Below, piece after piece: positions 45,423-57,878 of a DNA stretch of 64,000 bases. Source of the DNA: Byssochlamys sp. IMV 00236 (Eukaryota > Ascomycota > Eurotiomycetes > Eurotiales > Thermoascaceae); the NCBI GenBank assembly GCA_001931875.2, contig MSJH02000815.1:372001-436000 (forward strand). The letters run 5' to 3'. The notes beneath the pieces were generated by a model. That model did no database searches. It saw only the letters and a program-made list of their open reading frames with translations, and had not been told where the DNA came from. Within the stretch, counting starts at the first letter, position 1, and each line of letters begins with the position of its first letter. Made by a program: the position numbers and the translations under genes.

Positions 45423-46573
45423 CTAATGCCCATTGGCAAATTCTTCGAGCAATCTAACTAACTCATCCGGCTTTTCTAGTGGAATCCAATGACCACATTC
45501 GAATTGCTCCGTACGGTTGTTGTGAAGATATTGCTCGGTTCTCGGCTTCTGCAACTCTGGCACGCAAACACGATCATATGCTGCGGTTACCAGCAGAGAC
45601 GGTATATCGAGGCTCTTACTCTCATCAGTTGTGAACGTAGAGTAGTACTCCTGATCGACCCGCCGTGCTGCGGACTTGTACCTGGGATAAATCAGCCGGT
45701 GTAATCTTTGTGCGACTTATGAGAAAAGAAAAATACCAATTCAACGGCCCCGTATACTTCCCCTTCTGAAAAATCCGCGTATGCGTATCGAACTCCTCCT
45801 GGCTCACCCACGGAGGCGGAGCAGTTACTTTCCCAGCAGTAATCCATCTCTCCGCAGCGCCCAGAGGCCCCATGTCTGTTTTCCAGACTTCCGGGGTCGT
45901 CGGGTATAACAGCGACGTCAATGATTCTGGATTTGCATCAATCACGCTCGCGGCTGTGTCTTGGTTGAAGAATTTCATGTACCCGAATGCTGGGTATCCG
46001 AGAAGTTTCTCGGTAACGGTATTGATTTCGTCGATGTCGAATGGACCTGGTGGGAAATAGCCGACGGCGAGAAAAACAATGCCTGAGAATAGCTCTTGGT
46101 GGGCTAGAGCGATGATGGAGAGAAGAGCGGAACCCCTTTTATTCAAATTAAAATGGTTAGTTATTGACTTGGTATCCCGATCTCACATTTTCAGTAACGA
46201 CAAACCTACGTTGAAGAAATCAATGAATAGAATAAACTCACCAGTCATGTCCTACTCCAATTACTCGATTGAGTCCTTCATTACGAACAATCTCCACAAC
46301 ATGATCTGCCATCCGTTTGAACGAATACGCATCCACCTCTTCCGGTTTGTCCGAGTCGCCGTATCCAAGCAAGTCAGGAGCAATGATACCGTATCCGCCC
46401 TCCTTCAATCCAGGCACGATACGACGCCAGTCGTAGCTGGAACTCGGAAACCCATGCAGCAAGAGAAAGGTAGGTTTAGTTGCGTGTGCAGCGGGAACGC
46501 GGATGTAGGCGTAAGATGTCCCGTCAGATAGGGTGGTCTTTTTACTTATTTCTGGGAAGATTTGGAGGGCCAT
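45423..46573 (-). CDS. Alpha/beta hydrolase, epoxide-hydrolase type
   Basis: Three exons, 46573-46242, 46135-45737 and 45681-45423, encode 329 residues. The last exon, which has no ATG, is supported by GTATTT/CCCAG splice ends, correct phase and family sequence. Motifs in order: LLLHGFPSSSYDW at 37-49 (HG-x-P oxyanion region), DLLGYGDSDKP at 67-77 and GVGHDWGSAL around 107 with the catalytic nucleophile D110, which falls at the exon 1/2 junction. The acid residue is probably in exon 3 near YDRVCVP, and the catalytic His is H308 in CGHWIPLEKP. A nucleophile Asp in GHDWG, rather than the Ser of esterases, points to epoxide hydrolysis or dehalogenation. The protein appears cytosolic. The substrate cannot be predicted. 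It converges with the MGQYW gene. Confidence 0.9.
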
Positions 46574-46884
46574 GATGGGCGCGAGGGATTTAGATATTTA
46601 GATGTAATATGTCAGGTTATGTGGATAGGGATGGTTTCGTCTTTTGCTGACGATTATTTCATACAAGTAGTGTCTGCTCGCCCATGCTTTATACCTATGG
46701 GCCTTTTTAAGTATGTGTTCCACTTACCCCTCCATAGAAGGATTTTAGGCCCCCGACTTATGCATGCTCAGGGGTTACCTGATATCTGCCAGGTTCGTAC
46801 GGAAAGAATCACACTTATATTAGACCACAACACCCATCATTACAAGAACAATAAAAAACAATAAACGAAAAAGAAAGGGAAAAA

Positions 46885-47072
46885 TACAAAAAGCTCACAC
46901 CCCCACCACTCCTCTAAGAGAGGAGAGATGGAGGTGTTACGAAAACCCCCGCCTATGCTTTTGGCGGGCAGGGGTTTTCTTCGAAATCCCATGGCCCATG
47001 CCAGGGTTCGAACAGGAAGCCTCCAGCTAGATGGGGTGGACGGGCTTCGTACCACTGCGCCATCTGGACTCC
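46885..47072 (-). ncRNA. Candidate tRNA-derived Pol III unit (SINE-like or novel small RNA)
   Basis: The minus strand carries TGGCGCAGTGGTACG (47062-47048), a good match to the Pol III A box TRGCNNAGYNGG. It then has GTTCGAACCCT (47013-47003), close to the B box GGTTCGANTCC, at tRNA-like spacing of about 50 bases. The T-arm and acceptor arm do not pair properly, so it is not a normal tRNA. Downstream, at 46941-46979, is an inverted repeat (GAAAACCCCC ... GGGGTTTTC around a GCC/GGC core). T runs that could stop Pol III occur near 46891 and 46881. The layout fits a tRNA-headed SINE or a standalone small RNA. I see no target-site duplication. Confidence 0.4.
46941..46979. repeat. Inverted repeat (stable hairpin)
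   Basis: The arms GAAAACCCCCGCC and GGCGGGCAGGGGTTTTC pair over about 13 bases with a small bulge and a nine-base loop. It lies in the 3' part of the candidate Pol III unit. Confidence 0.85.
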
Positions 47073-47553
47073 CTGATTGATAGGGAAACCTTTGTTCTGA
47101 TATATATATGGGGCTGGTGAATGGGAGGGTGCCGGATTCTTTGTTGTCGCGTCCGTTTGGTTGCCTTGTATATTGAATAGCCAAACCGCCTCTAGTAGCT
47201 TGTAGAACTCAGCTAGAATTTAGTAATTAGTCCGACAGCATCATTGATCTCTAGTCCTTCATGCAGTTTCATCCCGAAGTATACCTCGTTGAGGTCATAA
47301 CATACATAACCATGGATATCTAGGTGTTGTACCTAGCCTACATATGCATCCAAGGTTATTGATCCTTTAGCTAGAACTGATTCAGATCGGCAGGATACTC
47401 TTTTGAGAGCGGAAAATTATCAACAGAAGCACTACGCTCACTTTCACACACCTTCTACTCAGCAGTTGGAACAGTTCTACGTGCCGATCTCAAAGATTTA
47501 ATAAAAATCTAATTACATACGCTAAGACTGCTCAGCCCGAAGAAGAAGAAAAA

Positions 47554-48186
47554 ATGGTCGAACGACTTCTTGATTTCCTTCATCTTGACCTATTGGCGCA
47601 ATTCGTTCGCAGCTTCAAGAATGCCCTCACAGATCCCCCAGACGTCAGAGCGCAGAAGGACTGGATCTCCGAGTACGAATGTGACGAACAGCGCGGAGTG
47701 GAGTTATTACAATTAAAGCACTACTGGGAGGATGAAAAACGCGAATTGATTCGAGAAACGGCTCGAAAATCTACTGCAAAGGACATCGATGAAAACTACA
47801 CCAAAACCCTCAAAGCATATGACAGAGAGATTGCCAATGTTCGCCAACGGCTCTTCATCCATCAAAATGCGATGAAGAAACTACTGGAGGAAAAAATTGA
47901 CATGTCATACACACGCAGCTGGGAGTTACCGCGACGCAGGACTCGCCAGGGCTTCAGCCTTGCATGGCTTAAGGAAAGCAAGATATGCGCACGTACCGGC
48001 GGCTGTTGCGGACGACCATGTGCATGCTGTGAGAAACCCCTGGTCACACATCTCGAGAGATGTTCTGGGCTCTTTGAGAAGGGCAAGAAAGTTGTAGGGC
48101 TCTATGGGCACTGCACGACGAACTGTCGCTGCTGCATTCTTTACAGGAGACTGCCAAAGAAAGAACTGTCAGTGGGATCGTCTTAA
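47554..48186 (+). CDS. Small fungal protein with coiled-coil middle and Cys-rich C terminus
   Basis: Single-exon gene of 210 residues with ATG at 47554. Residues about 60-125 are Lys/Glu/Arg-rich and helical, probably coiled coil (ENYTKTLKAYDREIANVRQR). The C-terminal 70 residues contain clustered cysteines: CARTGGCCGRPCACCEKPL at about 147-165, then CSGLFEKGKK and YGHCTTNCRCC near 186-194. I recognise the CARTGGCCGR...CACC pattern from uncharacterised proteins of filamentous ascomycetes. The Cys spacing suggests metal (zinc) binding rather than secretion, because there is no signal peptide. The function is unknown. It lies divergent from the hydrolase with the candidate Pol III unit between them. 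Confidence 0.78.
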   Translation: MVERLLDFLHLDLLAQFVRSFKNALTDPPDVRAQKDWISEYECDEQRGVELLQLKHYWEDEKRELIRETARKSTAKDIDENYTKTLKAYDREIANVRQRLFIHQNAMKKLLEEKIDMSYTRSWELPRRRTRQGFSLAWLKESKICARTGGCCGRPCACCEKPLVTHLERCSGLFEKGKKVVGLYGHCTTNCRCCILYRRLPKKELSVGSS

Positions 48187-49148
48187 GTCATGATACAAGT
48201 GTGCAGCAGATATAGGGTGGCCATTTACCTATAGTCCACAGATTCTGATGGAATTTCTCTGCAAGCGTTAGTTGCTAGAGCCTGTACCCTGGGCCTTGAA
48301 TAAATAAAGTCCTGCGAGTAGTTTGGCGAAGCTGGCTTGTGTGACGAGTGTAGACGTTCCTTTTCTTTGCTTACGACGTAAACACTCTACAGATCTGTAT
48401 GTGTCCTGAGTAGGGATTATCCTATATATTTGATTTCAGTCGTACTTGGCCAGTATCTCTCAGGTACCATCGGATATTCAAGTAGCGTAGTACGGCACAG
48501 ATACTGCCATCTCGAACAACGACGATGTTGTTGGCACAGGCAGTAATCACGGTAGCTGTTATCCGTCTCCAGGGCCATCGTATTGGCCATCATATTCATT
48601 ATTGACCATCTGTATCGAGCATCATGTCGAGTCTCTACTAGGTCGAGCACAGATAATCAAGTTAGGAAGATGATTGCGGGGTTGAGCAGGGATGGCGGGC
48701 ACTGGCCTTAGCGGGCTGCCTTTGCCTACTCCAAATCGGGCACCAGAGCGCTTCTAGGTAACTATCTTCATCTTCATCTCCATCTCCATCTCCATCTCCA
48801 TCTCCATCTCCATCATCCATCGTCATCGATCTTCGGTCCCTCCTTTTTGTTTGTTTACCCCTTCAGATTCTCATCATCGATAGCGCCATCATCCCTTTCG
48901 TCTGCTTTGCTCTCCACGCCGCCTCACCACCGCCGCCCGTGGTTCACAGCGCTTCCGCCCAGCATTCCTGCCATCCGCTCCGCCCACGACACTTGGCTCG
49001 TCCAGCCAGACTAACGGCTGCTGGCGCCCCCAGCGCTCCACACACGGGCTGTGGGGAGAGCTCGGAAGTTGCACAGTCAGCAGCTTCAGAAACCTTGGGA
49101 CCGAAACCCAGAGAATCTATCACGTCACGTTGCCCGTCGTCGTCTGCC
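48187..49148. other. Intergenic, promoter and leader of the SNF1 gene
   Basis: About 960 bases between two plus-strand genes. It contains the tandem CATCTC repeat at 48775-48812. The SNF1 frame stays open upstream of its ATG to about 48939, so this is probably transcribed leader, rich in C and T. Confidence 0.55.
48775..48812. repeat. (CATCTC)n hexanucleotide repeat
   Basis: About six tandem CATCTC units flanked by CATCTTCATC, roughly 340 bases before the SNF1 start codon. It is probably in the promoter or 5' leader. Confidence 0.9.
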
Positions 49149-51811
<2,663 letters not shown>

Positions 51812-52640
51812 TCGTTTTTGGTTTCTTGCATTGCATCTTCTCAGCTTTCTTGGTTCTATTATCGGCGTCACAGGGTCAGCGATGCATGGGTTAAAAAGGC
51901 GAAGTAGGCGCCATGATGATTTTATGACTTGAGCCGCTGCTTACTATTATTAATTTCTATTATTACTTCTTCGTTTATATTGTCTTGTTGAACCGGCCGT
52001 GTTGGCGCTGGTAACATTGATTACATTTTGTGGTTTCTGATTCTAGTCTATTGTGTAAAGTGCGGTACATATGGATGCATATGGAGATCTCAACAAGCAA
52101 TGGGTTTTCAAGTACATTCCGATGTCGACTGAGAACGGCCGGCAGATTTTCTGAGAGGGGCCACCAAATGAATCTATTCGTCCAGCTATTACTGTATTCT
52201 CGACAGACGTTCATCACGTTATAAAAATAGGATTCAGATACTAAGGCGAGCTGCTGACAGAATTTCCAGATGTATCAAAGGATCTTCTAATTCTAGCGTA
52301 GGCAGTCACGTATATACGGTCGGGTTAAGCCCGGCTAGTCAGTTACTTAGACCGCAGTCAGCGGGACGGACGAATTCACGGACCAAATCGATACGGGGAT
52401 AAATAGATGACAACAGCCAACGTCTGTGGGCAATGATAGATCTGTCTTGTTTCGTTTTATAAGATCACTTTACAATTATTGAAGTTGGCGTTGAGGTGAA
52501 GTTGTACTACTGCACGGGATATCGCTTGAGCTGCAGCTTCAACCTACTAAGGGATCGACACCTCCAAAGAGAGATTCGCTCAACACTGAATACAGACACA
52601 GGTTGAATTTCGAGGATATATATTATATACAATATCCAAA
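51812..52640. other. Intergenic, SNF1 3' region and dehydrogenase promoter
   Basis: About 830 bases between two plus-strand genes. A TATATATTATATA stretch lies about 20 bases before the dehydrogenase ATG. No other feature is recognised. Confidence 0.55.
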
Positions 52641-53918
52641 ATGGTCACTCTCCAAAAAGTCCGCGCCAATAATGCGTCTCTCAAAGAACTAGGCCCAGGC
52701 CTCGTTGCTGTCTTTGGTATGTTCTGAAACCACCTCCAATCCTCGCCCCATACCATACCATACCACACCACCGTCTAGAGATATAGGATAAAATAAAAAA
52801 GCCAAAATTGAATCCCTATTAACAAACCCCCATAGTCGGCGGTACCAGCGGAATCGGTGAATCGACCGCCCGCGAATTCGTCCGCCATACGCTCTCTCCG
52901 CGCGTGTATCTCGTCGGCCGCAACGAGACGCATGCATCGCGAATTATCGAAGAACTGTGCTCTCTGAACCCCGATGGGAAAGTATCATTTATCAAAAGTG
53001 ACGTGTCCCTCCTACGCAATGTCGATGAGGCGTGTGAGGATATCAAGAGGAGAGAAGACAAGGTGAACTTGTTGTTTATGAGTTGTGGGTTCTTGTCTAC
53101 GAAGGGGAGAGATGGTGAGTTTCTTATTTTCCTTCAATTTCCTTTTTCCCTGCATATTAAGGATGTAAAAGTACTGAACTGTGTCAATTTGCACTCTTAT
53201 CTTTGTGTTTTAACTCATATCAAATCCAGAAACGTCCGAAGGCCTCGACAAGAAACTCAACGTCCATTACTACTCCCGAATGCGATTCATATACAACCTC
53301 CTCCCACAACTCACCGCCGCATCCACCACCACAACAACAATAAATAGCCCCTCCCCTCTATCCCGCGTCGTCTCCGTCCTGGGCGCAGGCCAAGAAGGCC
53401 CCTTGAACCTAACTGACCTCGCGTTAAAACACAACTACAGCCTACGAACATGCGGCGCCCACGCCATCACCATGAACTCACTCATGACGCACGAACTCGC
53501 CTCCCAGAATCCAGGGACGAGCTTCATCCACACGTACCCTGGAGTCGTGAAGACAGGAATCATGCGTGATCTTGGTCCGCTGGCGCGGTTCGGAGCGGAG
53601 GTGTTTTCAGTTCTGGCGAAGCCGTTTTTCGTTCCCCTGGAGGAGAGTGGAGAGAGGCACTTGTATGCGGCGACAAGTCAGGTTTTTGTTCCGAAGAGGG
53701 ATGGGGAGGGTTCTACTGCTGCTGTTGCTGCTGCGGCTGCGGTGGGAAGTGATGGGGTAAAAGGAAGCGGGGGGTATTTGTTGAATTGGAATGGGGACGT
53801 TGTCGGGAAGCAAAATCTATTGAGAAAGTATCGCGAAGAGGGAGTTGGGAAGACGGTGTGGCAGCATACGTTGGATGTGTTTCAGAATGTTTGTGGTACG
53901 AAGGATGGGAAGTACTGA
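52641..53918 (+). CDS. Short-chain dehydrogenase/reductase-like protein
   Basis: Three exons, 52641-52716, 52836-53114 and 53230-53918, encode 347 residues. Splice ends are GTATGT/CATAG and GTGAGT/CCAG and restore the frame at both junctions. The exon 1/2 junction falls inside the glycine-rich nucleotide-binding motif, giving VFVGGTSGIGE at about 24-34. RVYLVGRNETHASRI follows; its Arg after the beta2 strand favours NADP. SDVSLL and LLFMSCGFL mark the next Rossmann strands. The usual catalytic YxxxK is not visible: the segment after VVSVLGAGQEG reads NYSLRTCGAHAITMN, with Tyr but no Lys four residues later, as in a fungal SDR subgroup. Activity is therefore uncertain. An Ala run (VAAAAAVG) lies in the C-terminal third. 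No signal peptide. Confidence 0.85.
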
Positions 53919-54647
53919 TTTGTTTTGGTATTATTATACCTATACTCTTGTCTCGGATGAGGTGGAGGGTTCTGTAATAATATGCATGTATGTCCTCTCG
54001 GATTGTTTCCATGACAGATCTGTTTCTTATCTATCTAGGCGTTCCGGGAAGAAGAAGGAGGGGGGGTAAAGACATCTCTATTCTAATTTCACCTCTCTTC
54101 AACTCATTCATCATACTACTGTTAGACGAGAATACAGACACTATACTTAATATATGTATCAACCAACAAAAACCCTCGGCATTTTCAACTTACAAACAAA
54201 CAAGGAAAAGAACCCACGTGCTGTCCTACAGAATTCAACTCACCTTGTCCCCTGACCTGATGCGGTCCACATACATATATAGGTACATGTACTACACACT
54301 TACATCCTATCGGATATCTCCAATATATATGGCACCACTCCCCAAAAGGGGTTTAAGTCAGTGACACCGCGTCCATAAATCCCCGCGCGACTTCGGAATA
54401 TGGCCAAAGTTGGGCAAATTGAATTGAAGGAAGTCTAAAGCCTGAAGCCTGATTAAAGGCTGGAATCTGCATATGATAATATCAAAAGAAAAGTAGTATT
54501 GGTTGGGATTGTTCATTACAAATTTTACCTGTACATTTCCCGGTGCACAGAAAGTTGTAGAGGTACAATATAGAAGGTTAATATCTCGTACAAAATTTCC
54601 GAAGCCCCTAATCATGTGCATGCAGCCAAAAAAAAATTGCTCTCCCT
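53919..54647. other. Intergenic, 3' ends of two convergent genes
   Basis: Holds the 3' regions of the dehydrogenase (plus strand) and the MYND protein (minus strand). The sequence is AT-rich. No convincing frame or repeat. Confidence 0.55.
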
Positions 54648-55979
54648 CTACAGCCCAAACAAGGCCTCAAAATCTGCACCTTCTGCTTTAGCCCTCGCCC
54701 ATATCTCGTTACTTTCACGTGTATGCCGCTCAGAAGGCCTCTCAGACCGGGGGCCTAGGTACGAGGCGTTCTGAACCGCATAATACAGATATGGCCAGAT
54801 ACGGTTGATGCTCAGGTCATCCAGCAGCTCCTCCGCTGTCCGGTCTGAGCCTGGCCGCGACTTAAATTTTTCACTTCTCATAATGTCCTCAATCTTGTCC
54901 ACGGCGTCACGCGCTGCGCACGTGCGCGCGTCATTCAGCAGGTCTAAGATGCCTTCTGTTTCCCACCATGTGGCATATGAGTACTGCATCGCTTGGGCCA
55001 TTTCGTCACAGCCGCCGCTTTCAGTTACTTCGGGTATGAAGTTGCATGCGTTATCTGGCTCGAGGAGGCTGGGCAGAATAAAGTAGGGGTTAATTGTGAC
55101 CGCAGCCATACCGAGCTTGCGGGCTTTTTTCACGAGCTCGCTCTCGATCTTTAAAAGGGACACGGTAGATTCTCTCTGGAATTTCGCGGAGAGGGGACTC
55201 CGAATCACGGCCAACTCGATCGCCTCCCGAAGTTCGAAGGGGAGGCGAGTTCGCGTGAGGAGGATCTTTCGGGTGATCTTCAAGTTGCGAATATCCACGA
55301 GTAGTTTCAAATTTAGTATCAGGACAGCAATGATGTGGTTCAAATTCGGAAATTCGCCGAGAAGGAACCCGGGATCCTCAAGAACATCAGCCCCGGAGAT
55401 ATTGAGGTACGGTAAGGTCATATCGCCCCAGTTGTAATCGCCGTCTGGGTCACACGTCGCCCACCACTTCACAAAATCATAGCATTCTTGGTCGCGATCC
55501 AGTCGCAGCATTATCGCCGGCACAATGTCTCGTATCCCCAGATTGTCGGCGCGGCAGAGTCTTAGCATATCCAGCAAGTGCTCGAGGGCTTCGTGGACAC
55601 TATCAAATGTGCCAAGGGGAAGCAAATGATCCCATGCAAGCTCAAACCGTGCGCGCATATAGCCGCGCGTGTTGAAAATGCCCCAGAAGTGGCCGACATG
55701 CGTCTCAAAGGCGTTGGCGGGAGTCATGAAATCCGGCGTGGCATTGCGGACGCGGCGGTCTTCTTCGGCGAGTATAGCGCGTGCTTTCTTAATCTGTTTA
55801 CAAACAGATTTATGCAGGATAAAGTGAACGGTCTGGTGTTCGCGGTTGCAGTAGTGGACTGCGCGACAGCCGCTGCATCGGAGGAGCTTTCGGCCTGTTG
55901 CTGAGCATTGAGCACAGCGCCGGCAGAGGGATCCGGTCGGGCTCTTATATTGGCTTGGGCTGTGCAAGGTGCTAGCCAT
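54648..55979 (-). CDS. MYND-type zinc finger protein
   Basis: Single-exon gene of 443 residues from the ATG at 55979; upstream codons in the frame start only with GTG. The MYND finger spans residues 22-60: C22 and C25 (CAQC), C35 and C38 (CSGC), C44 (HYCNREHQ), H56 and C60 (HKSVC). The ligand after C44, usually Cys, is His48 here, a form (YCxREHQ) common in fungi. The remaining 380 residues are helical, starting MTPANAFETHVGHFWGIFNT, and belong to a fungal MYND family that lacks a SET domain. MYND fingers mediate protein interaction, usually with Pro-rich partners. The cellular role is unknown. It is divergent from the HNH gene, with about 470 bases between start codons. Confidence 0.85.
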   Translation of the reverse strand: MASTLHSPSQYKSPTGSLCRRCAQCSATGRKLLRCSGCRAVHYCNREHQTVHFILHKSVCKQIKKARAILAEEDRRVRNATPDFMTPANAFETHVGHFWGIFNTRGYMRARFELAWDHLLPLGTFDSVHEALEHLLDMLRLCRADNLGIRDIVPAIMLRLDRDQECYDFVKWWATCDPDGDYNWGDMTLPYLNISGADVLEDPGFLLGEFPNLNHIIAVLILNLKLLVDIRNLKITRKILLTRTRLPFELREAIELAVIRSPLSAKFQRESTVSLLKIESELVKKARKLGMAAVTINPYFILPSLLEPDNACNFIPEVTESGGCDEMAQAMQYSYATWWETEGILDLLNDARTCAARDAVDKIEDIMRSEKFKSRPGSDRTAEELLDDLSINRIWPYLYYAVQNASYLGPRSERPSERHTRESNEIWARAKAEGADFEALFGL

Positions 55980-56445
55980 GATGCCTCCTGTAGGAACCAA
56001 CCTTTGAGGCACCACAGCGGTCCAGGATACAACGCGATTGAGTCGTCCGAGTTGGACGGAGTACGGAGCAAGTAAGTATACAATGAGACGGTTGCTTATC
56101 TGCCCACCTACACCGCCTGCCCTAAGTACTAGTTACTGTCTTCGCCATCGCCAGACTCGTCTTTCCCGCATTCTCAGGCCCCAGGAACTCACTCTTCTGC
56201 CCTTAAATCTTCTCGTAATCATCTAATGAGCCGCTCTCATCTGCTTTATTTGGCCATTAGTCTTTGCCGTGTTCTCACCAGTCAACTTGGCCAGTAATAG
56301 TAAGGAGTCAGTCGACTATTCGGGTCTTTTTACATTAGACATCGATGCTATCATTCGCTTAATCCAACACAGTCACTTTGATAGCTTTCGTTCTTCTCTT
56401 CATCCTGTGATCCTATCTGCGAGGCTGGATCCTCTTTTTTTCATA
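55980..56445. other. Divergent promoter region between MYND and HNH genes
   Basis: About 470 bases. The HNH gene's reading frame stays open upstream of its ATG to about 56269 but has no ATG there. No other element recognised. Confidence 0.5.
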
Positions 56446-57441
56446 ATGAACGTCAATCGCGCCAGGGTTCGAAATGTTTTCATCTACAATGGTGCTACAG
56501 GCGACCACTTCGGTGGAATGCGACAGAATGGATCGATAACAGAAGCGGTGTTTCTATGGATCCTGAGCCATATCCTGCTCATTACAGATGCTGAGCTTGA
56601 AGTCAAAGCTCGAGCTTCCCAACAGATCATCTTACCGACAAGCAACCGCCTTGAACCTGGTGATTATGACGTCTACTGCAATGGTAAGTGTTATGATCTT
56701 AACAAGTACTTCTATGATCCTACTTTACTGACTGAAATAGGCTCTATTAAGCTCACTAACGAACCCTGGGTGCTACGAATTCTATCACATAGTGTCAGTG
56801 GAAGAGAAGAGAGCTTTCGTGAAGGATTACGTAAACGAGATGGAAAGTGTGTCCTATCAGGTTTCGAAAATCTGAACGCGGATATTGGTGACTGGAGCCC
56901 CTTTGAAGGAGCCCATATTTTCCCGCTTGAAAAGGAGAATATATGGATTACGCAGAATTTCGGAAGATGGATCACTGATATGGACTATGCGAATGGAGTT
57001 TCGAAGATAAACAGTTGTCAGAACGGATTACTTCTACGGCGTGATCTTCATACAATGTTCGACAATTACCTCATCTCAGTCAATCCAGACGTGAGTGACT
57101 CCGCAGAAGATATTATTATTCTTTTGGTTACTAATATTTTTATTCGTTCAAAGGACGGCTATAAGATTATAGTATTCAATCGTGACATCTTTGGTCTCGA
57201 TGGACGAGTCCTGGATCCTGTATGTCGTAATCCAAGAGACCTGCACCGCGTCTCAGATGAGTTACTTCGGTGGCATTTCCGGCAATCAGTCCTTGCGAAC
57301 ATGAGAGGCGCTGGTGAGCCTATCTTTGAACATGATTTCCCAGCGGGAACGGATATGATGAGGGAAATTTATGAAGGCCCCAGTGCGCAGGAAAGGTTTG
57401 AAATGGAAATTGCTTCGAGATTACGCGGATTCGAGATTTAG
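56446..57441 (+). CDS. Fungal HNH-nuclease-domain protein
   Basis: Three exons, 56446-56683, 56741-57090 and 57154-57441, encode 291 residues if both introns are spliced. Splice ends are GTAAGT/ATAG and GTGAGT/AAAG, and removal restores family sequence (VYCNGSIKLTNEPWV and ISVNPDDGYKIIVF). The N-terminal 80 residues carry the family's RNVFIYNGATG block. The HNH core is at about 112-190: RDGKCVLSG, the first His in GAHIFP (H138), Asn in NGLLLRRDLHTMFDN (N174) and His183. The C terminus contains RWHFRQSVLANMRGAG and EHDFPAGTDMM, highly conserved in this group. Such proteins are numerous and strain-variable in filamentous fungi; nuclease activity is not established. Both introns are multiples of three with no stop, so unspliced RNA also encodes a full-length frame. 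Confidence 0.85.
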   Translation: MNVNRARVRNVFIYNGATGDHFGGMRQNGSITEAVFLWILSHILLITDAELEVKARASQQIILPTSNRLEPGDYDVYCNGKCYDLNKYFYDPTLLTEIGSIKLTNEPWVLRILSHSVSGREESFREGLRKRDGKCVLSGFENLNADIGDWSPFEGAHIFPLEKENIWITQNFGRWITDMDYANGVSKINSCQNGLLLRRDLHTMFDNYLISVNPDVSDSAEDIIILLVTNIFIRSKDGYKIIVFNRDIFGLDGRVLDPVCRNPRDLHRVSDELLRWHFRQSVLANMRGAGEPIFEHDFPAGTDMMREIYEGPSAQERFEMEIASRLRGFEI

Positions 57442-57878
57442 ATGATGAGGGAGAAGAGACATTTCCAGAGTGAAAATTACGTCTGTACGACTTACTGGTC
57501 TTATTTTTTTTTTAGCGTGGAATGGGCAGTCATATAAGGAGCTTCAGAGAAGGGATGGTTAGCATGATCCAAAAGACAGCGTCAGGTATCACCGTTTCTG
57601 GCCGCCAGTTAACCATCTCATCATTAGACAGAGTATATATATTCATTTCTATAGGTGAGATAAAATTCTTATTCAGAACTGGCGCTGTCAACAATGACCG
57701 GCAATAGTCGATATTCGAACGAATTAAGAAACCGGAGAGGTGTGTACTCGCATGTATTGTATAAGTCTCTCATATCTCACAAAAACATATATATATAGCC
57801 CTCACATTAAACACCAACACCAATTAACACCCCCTAGACTAGTAGTGAAGTAGAAAATACGTGAGTTAAGAGAATCTT
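57442..57878. other. Intergenic, 3' ends of two convergent genes
   Basis: AT-rich DNA between the HNH gene (plus strand) and the zinc-motif gene (minus strand), with a short T run near 57506. Nothing else seen. Confidence 0.55.

Larger units (their letters stand above)
46574..47553. other. Intergenic, including a possible Pol III unit
   Basis: About 980 bases between the divergent hydrolase and Cys-rich protein genes. The central part contains tRNA-like A and B boxes and a strong inverted repeat on the minus strand (separate entry). An open frame across 46840-47184 on the minus strand includes that element and is not protein-like. Confidence 0.5.

Noticed and set aside
46990..47070. Functional tRNA gene
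   Set aside because: A and B boxes are present, but the T-arm and acceptor stems do not pair, so it is reported as a tRNA-like Pol III candidate instead.
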